Of a stretch of DNA of 64,000 nucleotides, positions 43,230 to 52,209 are shown in pieces. Made by a program: the position numbers and the translations under genes. This DNA is from an uncultured Coriobacteriaceae bacterium (GTDB taxonomy: Bacteria > Actinomycetota > Coriobacteriia > Coriobacteriales > Coriobacteriaceae), in assembly GCA_944322305.1 (NCBI GenBank), contig CALUOP010000003.1, forward strand, positions 62,001 to 126,000, in the 5' to 3' direction. The first letter of the stretch is position 1; each line of letters starts with the position of its first letter. Under the pieces are notes generated by a model that did no database searches, was not told the DNA's origin, and saw nothing but the letters and a program-made list of their open reading frames with translations.

Positions 43230-45242
43230 CTACGCGCTGGCGAGCAGCCGCTCGGCGGCGTCCAGCTGATCGTCGGTGCCCATAAGGCCCACCTGGTCAC
43301 CCGGAAGCAGGCGTGTGTCACCCCCGAGCACGAGCGTCACGCAGTCGCCGCGCTTGAGCGAGCTCGCGTTGGCCCCGGTCGCCGCCCGCAGGTTGAGCTC
43401 GGCAAGCGTCCGACCGGCCGCCGCGCTCCCCTCGCCCACCGCGACCCAGCGCAGGCCCACGTCGTTCATCGAGGCCAGCATGTTGTCCAACGCCAGCCGG
43501 CGCTTGGCGCGCGCGGTGTCGGCAAGCGCCTCGTACCCGCTCGCGCGCAAGTCGTTGGCGTAGCCATGGATCTGCCGCGGGCGGTACCCCAGGTCCGCGA
43601 GCGCGTGCGCCATCAGCTCGATGCCGCCCTCCAGCTCGGGTCGCACAACGTCGTCGGCACCCGCGGCCACCAGCGCCTCAACCGCGCTGTCGGTCTCCGC
43701 GCGCCCCACGATCCGCAGGCCCGCCGACGCGGCCCGCGCGTCGCGCGCAATCTTCTCAGCCGAGGCCTCCTGACGCGTGGCCACCACGAGCACCCGCGCC
43801 GCCTCCAGGTGCGCATGCGCCAGGATCTCGGAATTCGCCGCGTCGCCCACGAGCACCGCCAACCCTTCCGCCTCGGCCTGCTCGGCCGTGGAGAGGTCGC
43901 GCTCAACCACCAGGCATGGGACCTCGAGCCGCTGCAGCACCTCGGCCACGCACCGCCCGGCGCTGCCGTACCCCACCACAACCACGTGGTTGGCAAGCGC
44001 ACCCTCTGCCGGCGGCTCGATCACGTGCGCGTGCCGGTCGTACAGCGCCCGCAGGCGCGGGTGACGCTCAAACAGGCGCTCGAGCGGCGCCACGCTCTTG
44101 AACACGAAGCTGTTGAGCGCGATGCTGATCACCGCCGCGCCCAAGATCACCGTGTACTGGTCCTGCGAAAGAACCCCGAGCGCCATGCCGGTCTGGCCGA
44201 TGATGAAGCTGAACTCGCCGATCTGCGAAAGCCCCGCCGCCACCGTGAGCATGGTTGAAAGCCCGGCCGCCATCACGGCGCCGAGCGCCATGTTGATGAC
44301 CCACTTCCCCACCATGATGAGCGCCACCAGGGCGATAAGCTCGGGCAGGTGCGCCGCCAGCGTGGCGGGGTTCACCATCATGCCCACCGACGCGAAGAAG
44401 ATGATGGAGAACAGGTCTTGGAACGGAATGGCCTCGGCCGCCACCCGGTGCGAGAGCGCCGAGCCGCTCACCACCACGCCGGCCAAAAATGCCCCCAGCG
44501 CCACCGACACGTCGAAGAACACCGCGGCCGCCATGGCCGTGCCCAGGGCGATAACCACCACCGCCAGCTGGAAGAGCTCGCGCGGGCAGAAGCGCGCGAT
44601 GCGGCTAAGCAGCCACGGGAGCAGGCGCGAACCCGCCACCAGCATCAGCGCCACGAACCCCACCGTCTTGAGCAGCGCCTCGGCAAGCCCCAGGGCAAGC
44701 GCGGCGCCGGAGGTCTCGCCGGGGCCGAACACCAGCGGCAGCACCACCAAGATCACGATGGTGGCCAGATCCTCAACGATGAGCCAGCCCGTGGCCACGC
44801 GCCCGCCTTGGCTTTGGTAGAGCCCGGCGTCGGTGAGGTTGCGGATAAGCACCACCGTCGAGGCGATGGAAACCGAAAGCCCCAGCATGACGCCGGCTTC
44901 GGGACTCCAGCCAAACGCCCGCGCCAAGGCGTAGCCTGCTGCCGTTCCCGCTGCGATCTGCAGCACGGCGCCGGGCACCGCGATGCCCTTGACCTCGGAA
45001 AGGTCCTTGAGCGAAAAGTGCAGGCCCGTGCCGAACATCATGAACATGACGCCCACCTCGGCAAGCTGGCTCATGGCGTGCGAGTCGCCCACGAAACCGG
45101 GCGTGAACGGACTCACCACCAACCCGCCGACGAGATACCCCACGATGGGCGGCAGACGGAAGGCCCGCGCAACGAGCCCGCCGGCAAACGCGGCGACAAG
45201 CGCGAGGACAAAGGTCATGAGCAAAACGGTATCTCCGTGCAT
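43230..45242 (-). CDS. CPA2-family cation:proton antiporter with RCK domains (KefB/YbaL-like)
   Basis: A 670-residue K+ or Na+/H+ antiporter. Residues 1-385 form about 12-13 membrane helices with VGYLVGGLVVSPFTPGF, VGVMFMMFGTGLHFS and VSIASTVVLIRNLTDAG. Residues about 415-530 are a TrkA-N/RCK domain (VVVVGYGSAGRCVAEVLQRLEVPCLVVERD), and 580-668 a TrkA-C domain (GRTLAELNLRAATGANA ... LPGDQVGLMGT). Such proteins usually regulate K+ efflux or pH. Its upstream region leads into repeat array B. Confidence 0.9.
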   Translation of the reverse strand: MHGDTVLLMTFVLALVAAFAGGLVARAFRLPPIVGYLVGGLVVSPFTPGFVGDSHAMSQLAEVGVMFMMFGTGLHFSLKDLSEVKGIAVPGAVLQIAAGTAAGYALARAFGWSPEAGVMLGLSVSIASTVVLIRNLTDAGLYQSQGGRVATGWLIVEDLATIVILVVLPLVFGPGETSGAALALGLAEALLKTVGFVALMLVAGSRLLPWLLSRIARFCPRELFQLAVVVIALGTAMAAAVFFDVSVALGAFLAGVVVSGSALSHRVAAEAIPFQDLFSIIFFASVGMMVNPATLAAHLPELIALVALIMVGKWVINMALGAVMAAGLSTMLTVAAGLSQIGEFSFIIGQTGMALGVLSQDQYTVILGAAVISIALNSFVFKSVAPLERLFERHPRLRALYDRHAHVIEPPAEGALANHVVVVGYGSAGRCVAEVLQRLEVPCLVVERDLSTAEQAEAEGLAVLVGDAANSEILAHAHLEAARVLVVATRQEASAEKIARDARAASAGLRIVGRAETDSAVEALVAAGADDVVRPELEGGIELMAHALADLGYRPRQIHGYANDLRASGYEALADTARAKRRLALDNMLASMNDVGLRWVAVGEGSAAAGRTLAELNLRAATGANASSLKRGDCVTLVLGGDTRLLPGDQVGLMGTDDQLDAAERLLASA

Positions 45243-45729
45243 AGGGCCTCCTTAGAGGTCGTGAACGACAGCAAGCGAACGGAGACGAACGAAGCGCGGA
45301 ATGCGGGCGGGGCGGCAGCTTGCCTTGGGCGCACCGGCAACGCGGGAGCGGCCGGATACCCGTCGGGAGGGAAACGTTCCGGCAGGGATGCGCTCCGAAC
45401 CGTGCCAGCGGGCGTGCAGCTGCTTGCGTGAGAGAAGCCCAGAGCAGTCACCGCCCTTGTTGCCGCAGACGCTTGCCAAGCGCGCGTCCGGGCGCCGCAT
45501 ACAAGAAGGGCGGACCTTGCCGGTGCAAAGGCCCGCCCGCGCAAACGAACGAATCAACGCATAGGTTTGATACCCAGGGCACGACACTTTAAGCGCATGG
45601 CTTCCGACTAGACGGTGCGGCGCAGAGGTGCATGCGTGCGGGCACCTGCCAGACGTGCCGGCAAGTTGGACGAAAAGAGCGCGGACGCGGCGGGCAGTGG
45701 CGGGCAGACATGGCGGGCAGACATGGTGG
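45243..45729. other. Leader of the antiporter gene and edge of repeat array B
   Basis: Gene-free. It holds an imperfect hairpin at about 45508-45538 (GGGCGGACC...GGCCCGCCC). From about 45670 30-bp-spaced GGGCA/GGCGG units begin to show, grading into array B. Open frames here are side effects of the repeat period. Confidence 0.4.
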
Positions 45730-46365
45730 GCAATCATCGCATCCGTCCGAACCTGGCAAGCAATGACGGCATCCACGCAAACGCGACGGGCAACGGTCGC
45801 GCTCGCTCCGGGCGCGGTTAGCAAATCGCCCGCTCAAACGAACGCGGCGAGCGAAATGCGAGCCAATGCGAAACCCGCGGGCGAGAATCTCGCTGACACG
45901 AACCCGCCGGGCAAGCATGCCACTCATACGAATGGCATGCGCAAGAACGTCACTCATACGAACCCATTGGGCGAGAACGTCACTCATACGAACGGTTTGG
46001 GCGAAAAACACATCGATACGAAGCCGTTGCGCGAAAAGCGCACTCGTACGAGCGAGCTTCTCGCCCAACGCGCGCCGTGGGCCGAGCTTGGCGAGAAAAC
46101 GCCAGGTAAGCGGGAAGGCCGGACCACGATGTGCACCCGCGTGCTCGGAGCACCCTTCGTATCAACGCATTTTTCGCCCAACAGGCTCGTATCAATTCGA
46201 TTTTCGCCCAAACCTGTCGTATGAGTGTCGTTCTCGCCCAATGGCGTCGTATCGGTGTAATTCTCGCCCAACGGCGTTGTATCAGTGTCGTTCTCGCCCA
46301 GGCTGTGCGCACCAGCGTCGTTTTCGCCGTCCAGGCCGCATCGGCGCCGCTCTCGCCCGACGCGC
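45730..46365. repeat. 30-bp-period mirrored repeat array B
   Basis: Units start every 30 bases from 45881 (45881, 45911, 45941, 45971, 46001, 46031) with more decayed units back to about 45730. The pattern is GGGCGAGAA, about 6 variable bases, TCATACGAA, about 6 variable bases. From 46156 the same unit runs in the opposite orientation (46156, 46186, 46216, 46246, 46276, 46306, 46336), reading (T)TCGTATCA...TTCTCGCCC. Units near the centre are best conserved. The centre (46067-46155) holds the palindrome GTGCTC-G-GAGCAC. Both halves give decapeptide repeats (such as LGENVTHTNP) on either strand, but no ribosome site or intact gene explains them. Confidence 0.85.
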
Positions 46366-46474
46366 AAGCCGTCTGCACGGGCACGCCGTTCCGCGCGCCC
46401 CCATGCGGCAGCACGCGCAACATCCCGCAACGCGACCCGTGCCGCACCGCACGAACGCGCCCAGGCCGCTCGGG

Positions 46475-46480
46475 TACAAT
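46475..46480 (+). promoter_or_regulatory. -10-like element for the NusG-II gene
   Basis: TACAAT at 46475-46480 would start a transcript with a leader of about 80 bases before the TTG start at 46566. No clear -35 box is seen. Confidence 0.35.
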
Positions 46481-46565
46481 GGCTGCACCGCACTACCCCG
46501 CGCCCGCCCGGCCCGCCGATACGCCGGCGCCCAACCGGGCGGCGCCGTTTCCCGAGGGAGGACCG

Positions 46566-46982
46566 TTGAGCCGTTCCCGCCTGCAGCTCAAGCTTGGCGA
46601 CAAGGTGCTTATCGCCCTGGTTGCCTGCGCGCTCGCACTCGGCGGTGCCTATGCCGCGTGGCGCGCGCTCGCCGCCCCGTCAACCCCGGCCGCCGCGAAC
46701 GCAGACGCCAAGGACCTCGTGGTGGTCTGCCAGAGCAAAGACGGCTTTTATCGCGTGGATCCTCTGGATACCGACGCCGCGTACACCGTCTCCACACCGC
46801 ACGGCTACAATAACGTGACCATTTCAGGCGGCACGGTTGACGTAACCTCCGCCGACTGCGACAACCAGGTGTGCGTGGACAGCGCGCCCATCTCCCAGCC
46901 CGGGGAGCAGATCGTGTGCCTGCCGCACGAGGTGGTGCTCGAGGTTGCGGCAAGCGCCGACGACGTGGCGCCCCTGTCCTAG
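46566..46982 (+). CDS. NusG domain II (DUF1310-type) membrane-anchored protein
   Basis: A 138-residue protein with one N-terminal membrane anchor (DKVLIALVACALALGGAYAAW) and a small extracytoplasmic NusG-II domain with the signature CDNQVCVDSAPISQPGEQIVCLPHEVVLEV. These are common in Firmicutes and Coriobacteria; the function is unknown. I prefer the TTG at 46566 with GGGAGGACC upstream. An ATG at 46479 lies within the likely -10 box. The motif GGGCGAGAAG follows the stop by 5 bases. Confidence 0.75.
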   Translation: MSRSRLQLKLGDKVLIALVACALALGGAYAAWRALAAPSTPAAANADAKDLVVVCQSKDGFYRVDPLDTDAAYTVSTPHGYNNVTISGGTVDVTSADCDNQVCVDSAPISQPGEQIVCLPHEVVLEVAASADDVAPLS

Positions 46983-47073
46983 CGCGCGGGCGAGAAGAGC
47001 CCCTGCCACGGGCCGCACGCAGCCACCTGATCCCCTGCCGCCCCGCGGCCTCGAGGAACGCGAAAGGAGCGAG

Positions 47074-48123
47074 ATGGCGTTCGACCCGATCCAAGAAGAC
47101 GCCTTGCGGCTCGTGCTGCGCTCCATGCAGCGCGACCGCGTGTATCCGCTGGAAAACCAAGCCTACGTGGAGGATGCGCTCGAGCGCTTCGGCACCGACG
47201 CGGGCTCGCTCATCCGCTCCGACGAGGACCGGTCGTTTCACCTCACCGCCCGCGCGACCGAGATCATAGACTACCGCGCGCCCTTCATGAGCAGCGACGA
47301 AGCCGCCGACGCCGCGGTTGCCAACGCCGAGGCCCTGCTCACCGAGGCCGCCGAGCTCGACCCCAAAAACAGCGACGCGGCGCGCATGCTCATGGCCCTG
47401 CGCGCTCCCAGCAACGAGGAGTACGTGCGCTTCCTCGCCGAGGGCGCAGACGCCCAGGTAGACGCCTGGCGCGCGCTTTCCGCGCAGGCGCGCGACCCCT
47501 ACGACCGCGAGTTCGCCGCGGACCTGGGCCTGCGGCCGGCGCTGCGCTGGCTCAACGCGCTCTCCTCGCGCGCGCTTATCGCCGGGCACTACACCCAGGC
47601 GCTGGCCGCGGTTGAGCGCAGCCTCGAGCTCGCCCCGGCCGACCCGGGCGACTGCCGCTTCACCGGCATGATCGCGCTGGCCAAGCTCGAGCGCGGCCAA
47701 GAGGCTCTGGAGGAGTTCTACGAGAACCACGCCCAGGCCTTCTTGAGCCTGCGCGCCATGGACCCCTGGACGCTCATCGCGCGCATGGCCTGCGCCTACA
47801 GGGAGTTCGCCTTTGACGAGGCCGACCGCCTCATGGCCTACCTGGTGGACCGCTACCCGCGCGCCGAGCGCGCCCTGTACTACCAGACCGAGTTCCCCGA
47901 CGGCGTGTTCGCGCGCGTGCATGTAGAGCCCGGCAGCGAGGACGAGCTGATACTGGCCATAAGCGAGTGCACGGTGCTTCTGCAGGAAGGGCTCGGCGCG
48001 CCGGACAACGCGCCGTTTGCCGTGTGGGTGGCGACGCATCCGCTGGTGCGCCGCGGCGTGGGCAACGTGAGCCCCGCCGACGCGCCGGGCAGCGTGCGCT
48101 CCGGTTTGGAGGGCGATAACTGA
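47074..48123 (+). CDS. Tetratricopeptide-repeat protein (first of pair)
   Basis: A 349-residue soluble alpha-helical protein. TPR-like helices are visible, e.g. AEALLTEAAELDPKNSDAARMLMAL, then AGHYTQALAAVERSLELAPADPGDCRFTG and LAKLERGQEALEEFYENH. No enzyme motif is seen. The start has GAAAGGAGCGAG upstream, and its stop overlaps the next gene as TGATG, so both are made together and may form a complex. Role unknown. Confidence 0.75.
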   Translation: MAFDPIQEDALRLVLRSMQRDRVYPLENQAYVEDALERFGTDAGSLIRSDEDRSFHLTARATEIIDYRAPFMSSDEAADAAVANAEALLTEAAELDPKNSDAARMLMALRAPSNEEYVRFLAEGADAQVDAWRALSAQARDPYDREFAADLGLRPALRWLNALSSRALIAGHYTQALAAVERSLELAPADPGDCRFTGMIALAKLERGQEALEEFYENHAQAFLSLRAMDPWTLIARMACAYREFAFDEADRLMAYLVDRYPRAERALYYQTEFPDGVFARVHVEPGSEDELILAISECTVLLQEGLGAPDNAPFAVWVATHPLVRRGVGNVSPADAPGSVRSGLEGDN

Positions 48124-49304
48124 TGGATCCCAAGGCCTACCTCCCCCGCGTGCTCGAGGCGGAGTACCTTGCCGCCCACCGTAACCTGACGCCCGCCGCG
48201 CGCGAGCTGCTGCGCGCCGAGATAGCCCAGCACCCCCACCGCTACGTGCTGACCGACCGCGCCCGGGCGCTCGTGCGCTACGCCGGCGCGCACCGCCAGC
48301 TGCTGGCGGGACTCGACCGCATCATCGACCTGCCGGACGAGGAGTTCAACGACCGACGGCTGCGGCTGTTCGCACAGGTGGGAGCCGAGCTCGCCACGGC
48401 GCTCAAGATCGACCCGGGCTGCCTGGAGGCCAAGCTCCTGCGCCTGCTCATAGCCGAGACCGACGCCGACACCTGCCTGCACGACGCGCTGCTGCTCGAG
48501 CAGGAGGCGCTCGAGGCGCTGCACGGCCGCTACCCGCGCTTTGACGAGCGCGCGCCGCATTTCTGGCGTGCGGAGCAGGGCGAGAAGGGCGAGCAGGGCG
48601 CGGATGCGGGGGCTGCGGCGGACGAGAAGGGCACAGCGACAACCGGCGCCGCAGCGGCAGGGGCCCACGCGGCCGCAGGCGCCAACGCCGCGCAGGCAGA
48701 CGCCGCCGTCCCCGCCGCCACGCCCGAGGAAGCCGCCTGGCTCACCGCCACCGCGCCGGAGATGATCGCCTGGCTGCACACACTCGAGTCGATCTCGCAG
48801 CTGGCGATGAGCACCGCGCGCTACCGCGCCGCCATCCACTATGCCGAGACCGTGATGCGCGCAGCGGGCTACCCGCACCGCTCCGAGGGAACGCTGCTGT
48901 TGGCCTACGCGCGCCTGGAGGACGAGGACGCGTTCTTCTCGACCGCGCGCGAGGCCAACCAGCTGCTGCCCGAGCACGGGCCGCAAGAGGACTCGCCGTG
49001 GTTCTTGCTGGGACGCGCGCTGCTCTTCTACAAGCTTGGGAAGGACCGCGCAGCGCGGCGCGCCATCAAGGACTTCGCCGCGCGGGCTGAGGGCGGGGCG
49101 TTTTTCCTCACCGCGCCGGTGTACCACGTACCCTACCTGCCCGTGCGCCCCGAGCCGCGCGAGCCTTGGGAGCTCACGCACCAGGCGATCTACGAGGCCG
49201 ACAGCGTCATCGTGGACACGCCCGACTTCGTGCAGTGGGCCGAGGGGTTCGAGGAGGTCCGCACCGCCGCTGACCGCTTCGCCGACACGTACGGGTTCGA
49301 GTAG
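48123..49304 (+). CDS. Tetratricopeptide-repeat protein (second of pair)
   Basis: A 393-residue alpha-helical partner of the preceding protein. Helical repeats include AELATALKIDPGCLEAKLLRLLIAE, YRAAIHYAETVMRAAGYPHRSEGTLLLAYARL and LGRALLFYKLGKDRAARRAIKDF. A low-complexity Ala/Gly linker (about 150-200) contains EQGEKGEQGADAG, encoded by GGGCGAGAAG at 48578-48587. Translational coupling (TGATG) suggests stoichiometric expression. No catalytic motif seen. Confidence 0.75.
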   Translation: MDPKAYLPRVLEAEYLAAHRNLTPAARELLRAEIAQHPHRYVLTDRARALVRYAGAHRQLLAGLDRIIDLPDEEFNDRRLRLFAQVGAELATALKIDPGCLEAKLLRLLIAETDADTCLHDALLLEQEALEALHGRYPRFDERAPHFWRAEQGEKGEQGADAGAAADEKGTATTGAAAAGAHAAAGANAAQADAAVPAATPEEAAWLTATAPEMIAWLHTLESISQLAMSTARYRAAIHYAETVMRAAGYPHRSEGTLLLAYARLEDEDAFFSTAREANQLLPEHGPQEDSPWFLLGRALLFYKLGKDRAARRAIKDFAARAEGGAFFLTAPVYHVPYLPVRPEPREPWELTHQAIYEADSVIVDTPDFVQWAEGFEEVRTAADRFADTYGFE

Positions 49305-49570
49305 CGGGCCCGAGGCGCGGGGCGCCGGGCGCAGAGCCCCGCAGCCCCGCCCCACCGCGGGACGCAGGACGCAAGGTCGCGGCGGCCCGCGGTACTGGGC
49401 AGGCCGGCCGCCGTTGCGCTGTCCGCACCGTCACCCTCCGCTGAACGGCCGCCGCGTTAGCCCGCGCCTGCGCAGCCAGTCGCGTTTTGCGCTACACTGA
49501 ACAGTTGCCATTACTCACAACCGCACCGTTTGCGCAGCTCGCTGTGGCTGCGCGCGAGGGGAGCGCGCGG

Positions 49571-50077
49571 ATGCTTTCACTCAAGAACAAAGTAACCGTT
49601 CACTACACCGGCAGCTTTGACGACGGCGACGTGTTCGATACCACCGCCGACAAGGAGCCCATGACGTTTGTCGAGGGGAACCACGAGGTCATCCCCGGGT
49701 TCGAGATGGCGGTCATGGGTATGCAGCCCGGCGAGACCAAGAAGGTTCACCTGGATCCCAAGGAAGCCTACGGCATGCCGCGTCCCGAGCTGGTGGTGCA
49801 GATCCCCACCGAAGAGGTCCCCAACTATGACGACCTCATCGTGGGCCAGATGATCTACCTCATGAACGGCGACGGCTACCAGCAGCTGGCGCGCGTGGTA
49901 AGCGTGCAGGACGACGGCCTCACGGTCTTCGACCTGAACCATCCCATGGCCGGCGTGCCCCTGAACTTCGAGATCACCTTGCTTGCCCGCGAGCCCTGGG
50001 AGGGCGACGCCGCAGCTGACGCTTCCGACACTTCCGACAACGCCACCGCGCCGACAGGCGATAAGGACGGTGAGTGA
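49571..50077 (+). CDS. SlyD-like FKBP-type peptidyl-prolyl isomerase
   Basis: A 168-residue prolyl isomerase/chaperone: VTVHYTGSFDDGDVFDTT, the inserted-in-flap region, MQPGETKKVHLDPKEAYGMPRPELV and NHPMAGVPLNFEITL. The C-terminal tail is acidic and lacks the metal-binding His/Cys tail of E. coli SlyD. It is followed after one base by the ferredoxin-like gene at 50079; the two are probably co-translated. Confidence 0.9.
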   Translation: MLSLKNKVTVHYTGSFDDGDVFDTTADKEPMTFVEGNHEVIPGFEMAVMGMQPGETKKVHLDPKEAYGMPRPELVVQIPTEEVPNYDDLIVGQMIYLMNGDGYQQLARVVSVQDDGLTVFDLNHPMAGVPLNFEITLLAREPWEGDAAADASDTSDNATAPTGDKDGE

Positions 50078-50078
50078 C

Positions 50079-50855
50079 ATGCAGCGTCCCCAGCAAGGCG
50101 TGCTGTGCGCCGGCTGCCCGCATCGCGGCGCGTACCTGGCCGCAAAGAACGCCACACGCGGCATGCGCGGCCGTGTGATCTGCGGCGACGTAGGCTGCCC
50201 GGCCGTAGGCTACCTCTACCCCGCCGCAGCCGCCTGCCCCGGCGGCATGGAGCGGCTGCTTGACCGCTACAAGCAAGAGATCCCCACCGAGCCTACCGCG
50301 CCCGCGTGCGTACGCTTCATCCGCGACACCGCGCTCGGCAGCGCAGACACCGCCGAGCTGTTCTCGGCCGACGCGCTGGCATGCGAGGGGCAGAGCGTGG
50401 TGCTCGCCGTACTCGCCTCAAGCGCTGCCTGCACCACGCGCGAGGCAATCGAGGCCCTGGGCGAGCAGCTGCTTGCCGGCGGCATCAAAACCGTGGCGAT
50501 CGTCGACCCGCTGGACCTCGAGCGCGCCGAAACCGTGCTGCGCGAGCTTGTCGGCCAAGGGGGCGTGAGCGCGGTGATCTTTGCCTCGCCGTGCAACCTG
50601 CTGATAAAAGAGCCGCTTGAGCCGGCCGAGGTCGATCGGTACACGTGCGTGGGATGCCACCGCTGCGCGCAGATCACCGGCTGTCCGGCGCTTTCGCTGG
50701 CGCCGCCAGCCTACCGCATCGACCCGGATTTGTGCGCCGGCTGCGACCTGTGCGTGACGACCTGCCGCACGCAGGTTATCTACACGCCGCGCCTGCGCAT
50801 GACGCCCGAGCAGCGCAACGCCCTGCGCTACGAGGCAACGCGCGCAAGCAGCTGA
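50079..50855 (+). CDS. Condensed IorA-like protein with C-terminal 2[4Fe-4S] ferredoxin
   Basis: A 258-residue protein that looks like a shortened indolepyruvate ferredoxin oxidoreductase alpha subunit. The N-terminal GVLCAGCPHRGAYLAAKN and ICGDVGCPAVGYLYP match the start of the IorA thiamine-diphosphate domain. The C-terminal CVGCHRCAQITGCPAL and CAGCDLCVTTC match its ferredoxin end. The middle (about 55-190, with VVLAVLASSAACTTREA and IFASPCNLLIKEP) lacks the TPP-binding GD(S/G)xF...N motif and the pyruvate-type N-terminal domains. It is probably an electron-transfer or assembly protein rather than a full oxidoreductase. Genetic link to SlyD suggests a maturation role, which is inference. 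Confidence 0.65.
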   Translation: MQRPQQGVLCAGCPHRGAYLAAKNATRGMRGRVICGDVGCPAVGYLYPAAAACPGGMERLLDRYKQEIPTEPTAPACVRFIRDTALGSADTAELFSADALACEGQSVVLAVLASSAACTTREAIEALGEQLLAGGIKTVAIVDPLDLERAETVLRELVGQGGVSAVIFASPCNLLIKEPLEPAEVDRYTCVGCHRCAQITGCPALSLAPPAYRIDPDLCAGCDLCVTTCRTQVIYTPRLRMTPEQRNALRYEATRASS

Positions 50856-50871
50856 GCGCTCAGCGGTTTTT
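50851..50871 (+). terminator. Possible terminator of the slyD operon
   Basis: GCTGA-GCGC-TCAGC followed by GG and TTTTT. The stem is only 5 bp and includes the stop codon. Confidence 0.4.
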
Positions 50872-51004
50872 GCGCGTTGGCGCTCGCTGCCGCCGCGTTG
50901 CATCGGACGCGAGCGACTGAGCGCGCGCATCGCCAGCGGCAGGAGCGCATCAAAGCCGCGAGGTCTCCGACGTCATGTGCGGCGCAGGCCCTCTGCCGTC
51001 GTGC

Positions 51005-51043
51005 GCGGTAAGCGCGGAAAGCCGGCGTTGCCCGCGCTTACCG
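51005..51043. terminator. Stem-loop at the 3' end of bioY
   Basis: Perfect 12-bp arms CGGTAAGCGCGG and CCGCGCTTACCG enclose about 14 bases and overlap the bioY stop codon. No T-run follows on either strand. Confidence 0.35.
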
Positions 51044-51583
51044 AGCTGTGCCGGAGACGGCGTTCAGCGCCCGGCGCACCGCTGCACCCACGCCTATGCC
51101 AACGGCGAGCTTCACCGCGTCCGGGACGATAAACGGCACCACGGCCGCCAGCAGCGCCGCGGCAACGCCCATGGTGCCAATCGCCATGAGCTGGATCGTC
51201 CCCAGCACATAAGCCACCGCGAGAAGCACCACCGCGCCCGCCACGTCGGCAGCCGCGCGACCTGCGTGCTTCTCGACCAGCGGCATAAGCGCTTTACCCG
51301 CAACCATGCCAGCCAAAAAGCCCCACAGGTAGCCGCCTGTAGGCCCGGCGATAACGCCCAGGCCTCCTTGCATGCCCGAGAACAGCGGCAGGCCAACAGC
51401 GCCCAACAAGAGGTAGCAGGCTACCGACGCAACGGCCTCGCGCGCGGTGAGCGCCGTGCAGATAAGCGCGAGCACCATGGTCTGCAGCGTTACCGGAACC
51501 GGGCCGACGGGGATGCTCACCCATGCGGAGACGGCGAGCAAAGCGATGCTCACCGCGCACCGCGTTACCTCGCGGGACGACAT
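51038..51583 (-). CDS. bioY: Biotin ECF transporter S component
   Basis: A 181-residue six-helix BioY protein that captures biotin for the shared ECF module. Seen: IPVGPVPVTLQTMVLALICTALTARE, LLLGAVGLPLFSGMQGGLGVIAGPTGGYLWGF and the C-terminal FIVPDAVKLAVGIGVGAAVRR. The ATG at 51583 follows AAGGAGTTGCGC. No biotin synthesis genes or EcfA/T genes are in the window, suggesting biotin import. Confidence 0.92.
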   Translation of the reverse strand: MSSREVTRCAVSIALLAVSAWVSIPVGPVPVTLQTMVLALICTALTAREAVASVACYLLLGAVGLPLFSGMQGGLGVIAGPTGGYLWGFLAGMVAGKALMPLVEKHAGRAAADVAGAVVLLAVAYVLGTIQLMAIGTMGVAAALLAAVVPFIVPDAVKLAVGIGVGAAVRRALNAVSGTAR

Positions 51584-51785
51584 GCGCAACTCCTTACCTT
51601 GTGTGAGAAGGCACCGCTTGGCCACGCAAAGCTCTTCTGCCGCTCAGCACCCAATCAAACGGGACGGGGCACGCGGCACGGCCTCCTCTTTGTCGAACGG
51701 GCACTATTGTACGGAGGCACACCTGCCACCCGCACGCAAATCAGTTTGGAAACACGCCGCCCCGCACCGTCGCCGCACTTCTCGC

Positions 51786-52046
51786 TCAGCCCTCAGAGAC
51801 CTCGCCCTCGCGCGTGATGCAATTAGCTTGGCTCGGCAGCCACGGCTCGCGCGCAAAGAGGTACTCCACGCTGCAACCCGGGAAGAAGTGATCCTTCATC
51901 TTGATGGCCATGCCGATAGAAAACTCACCCGTGCGACCGTTCATCCACTTGGAAAGGGTTTCGGGACGCCTGCCTACAAACTCAGCGATGTCCTGCTGGG
52001 TAACGCCCTGACGGCGCATCTCTGCCTCAAGATTAGGATATATCAT
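51786..52046 (-). CDS. XRE-family HTH protein
   Basis: An 86-residue DNA-binding protein. The helix-turn-helix is clear in LEAEMRRQGVTQQDIAEFVGRRPETLSKWMNGRT. The rest (FSIGMAIKMKDHFFPGCSVEYLFA) extends the helical bundle. It is divergent from a second XRE gene at 52210; the AT-rich 163-base spacer is unlike neighbouring DNA and may hold both operators. Lower GC suggests acquisition with a mobile element. Confidence 0.82.
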   Translation of the reverse strand: MIYPNLEAEMRRQGVTQQDIAEFVGRRPETLSKWMNGRTGEFSIGMAIKMKDHFFPGCSVEYLFAREPWLPSQANCITREGEVSEG

Positions 52047-52209
52047 ACGTGCTCCCTTAATTTGCTGCGATAAATCCTAGTATTCCTTCTTATAGTAAAC
52101 CATTTGCCCAACTTCTCTGATATATCGTAAACAGAACGCTATATACTTATGCTAAATCGCAAGACACTTAGAGCTATTGGCATCTGACAACTTGGAAAGC
52201 GAGGTTCCT

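Noticed and set aside
45628-46493. Open frames with decapeptide repeats (GENVTHT..., LGENDTDTT...) on both strands of array B, and similar ones in arrays A and C
   Set aside because: A 30-bp repeat without stops keeps several frames open automatically. No ribosome site, no start with sensible context, and units vary non-synonymously between the conserved boxes. The halves are complementary, so neither strand has one continuous repeat protein.
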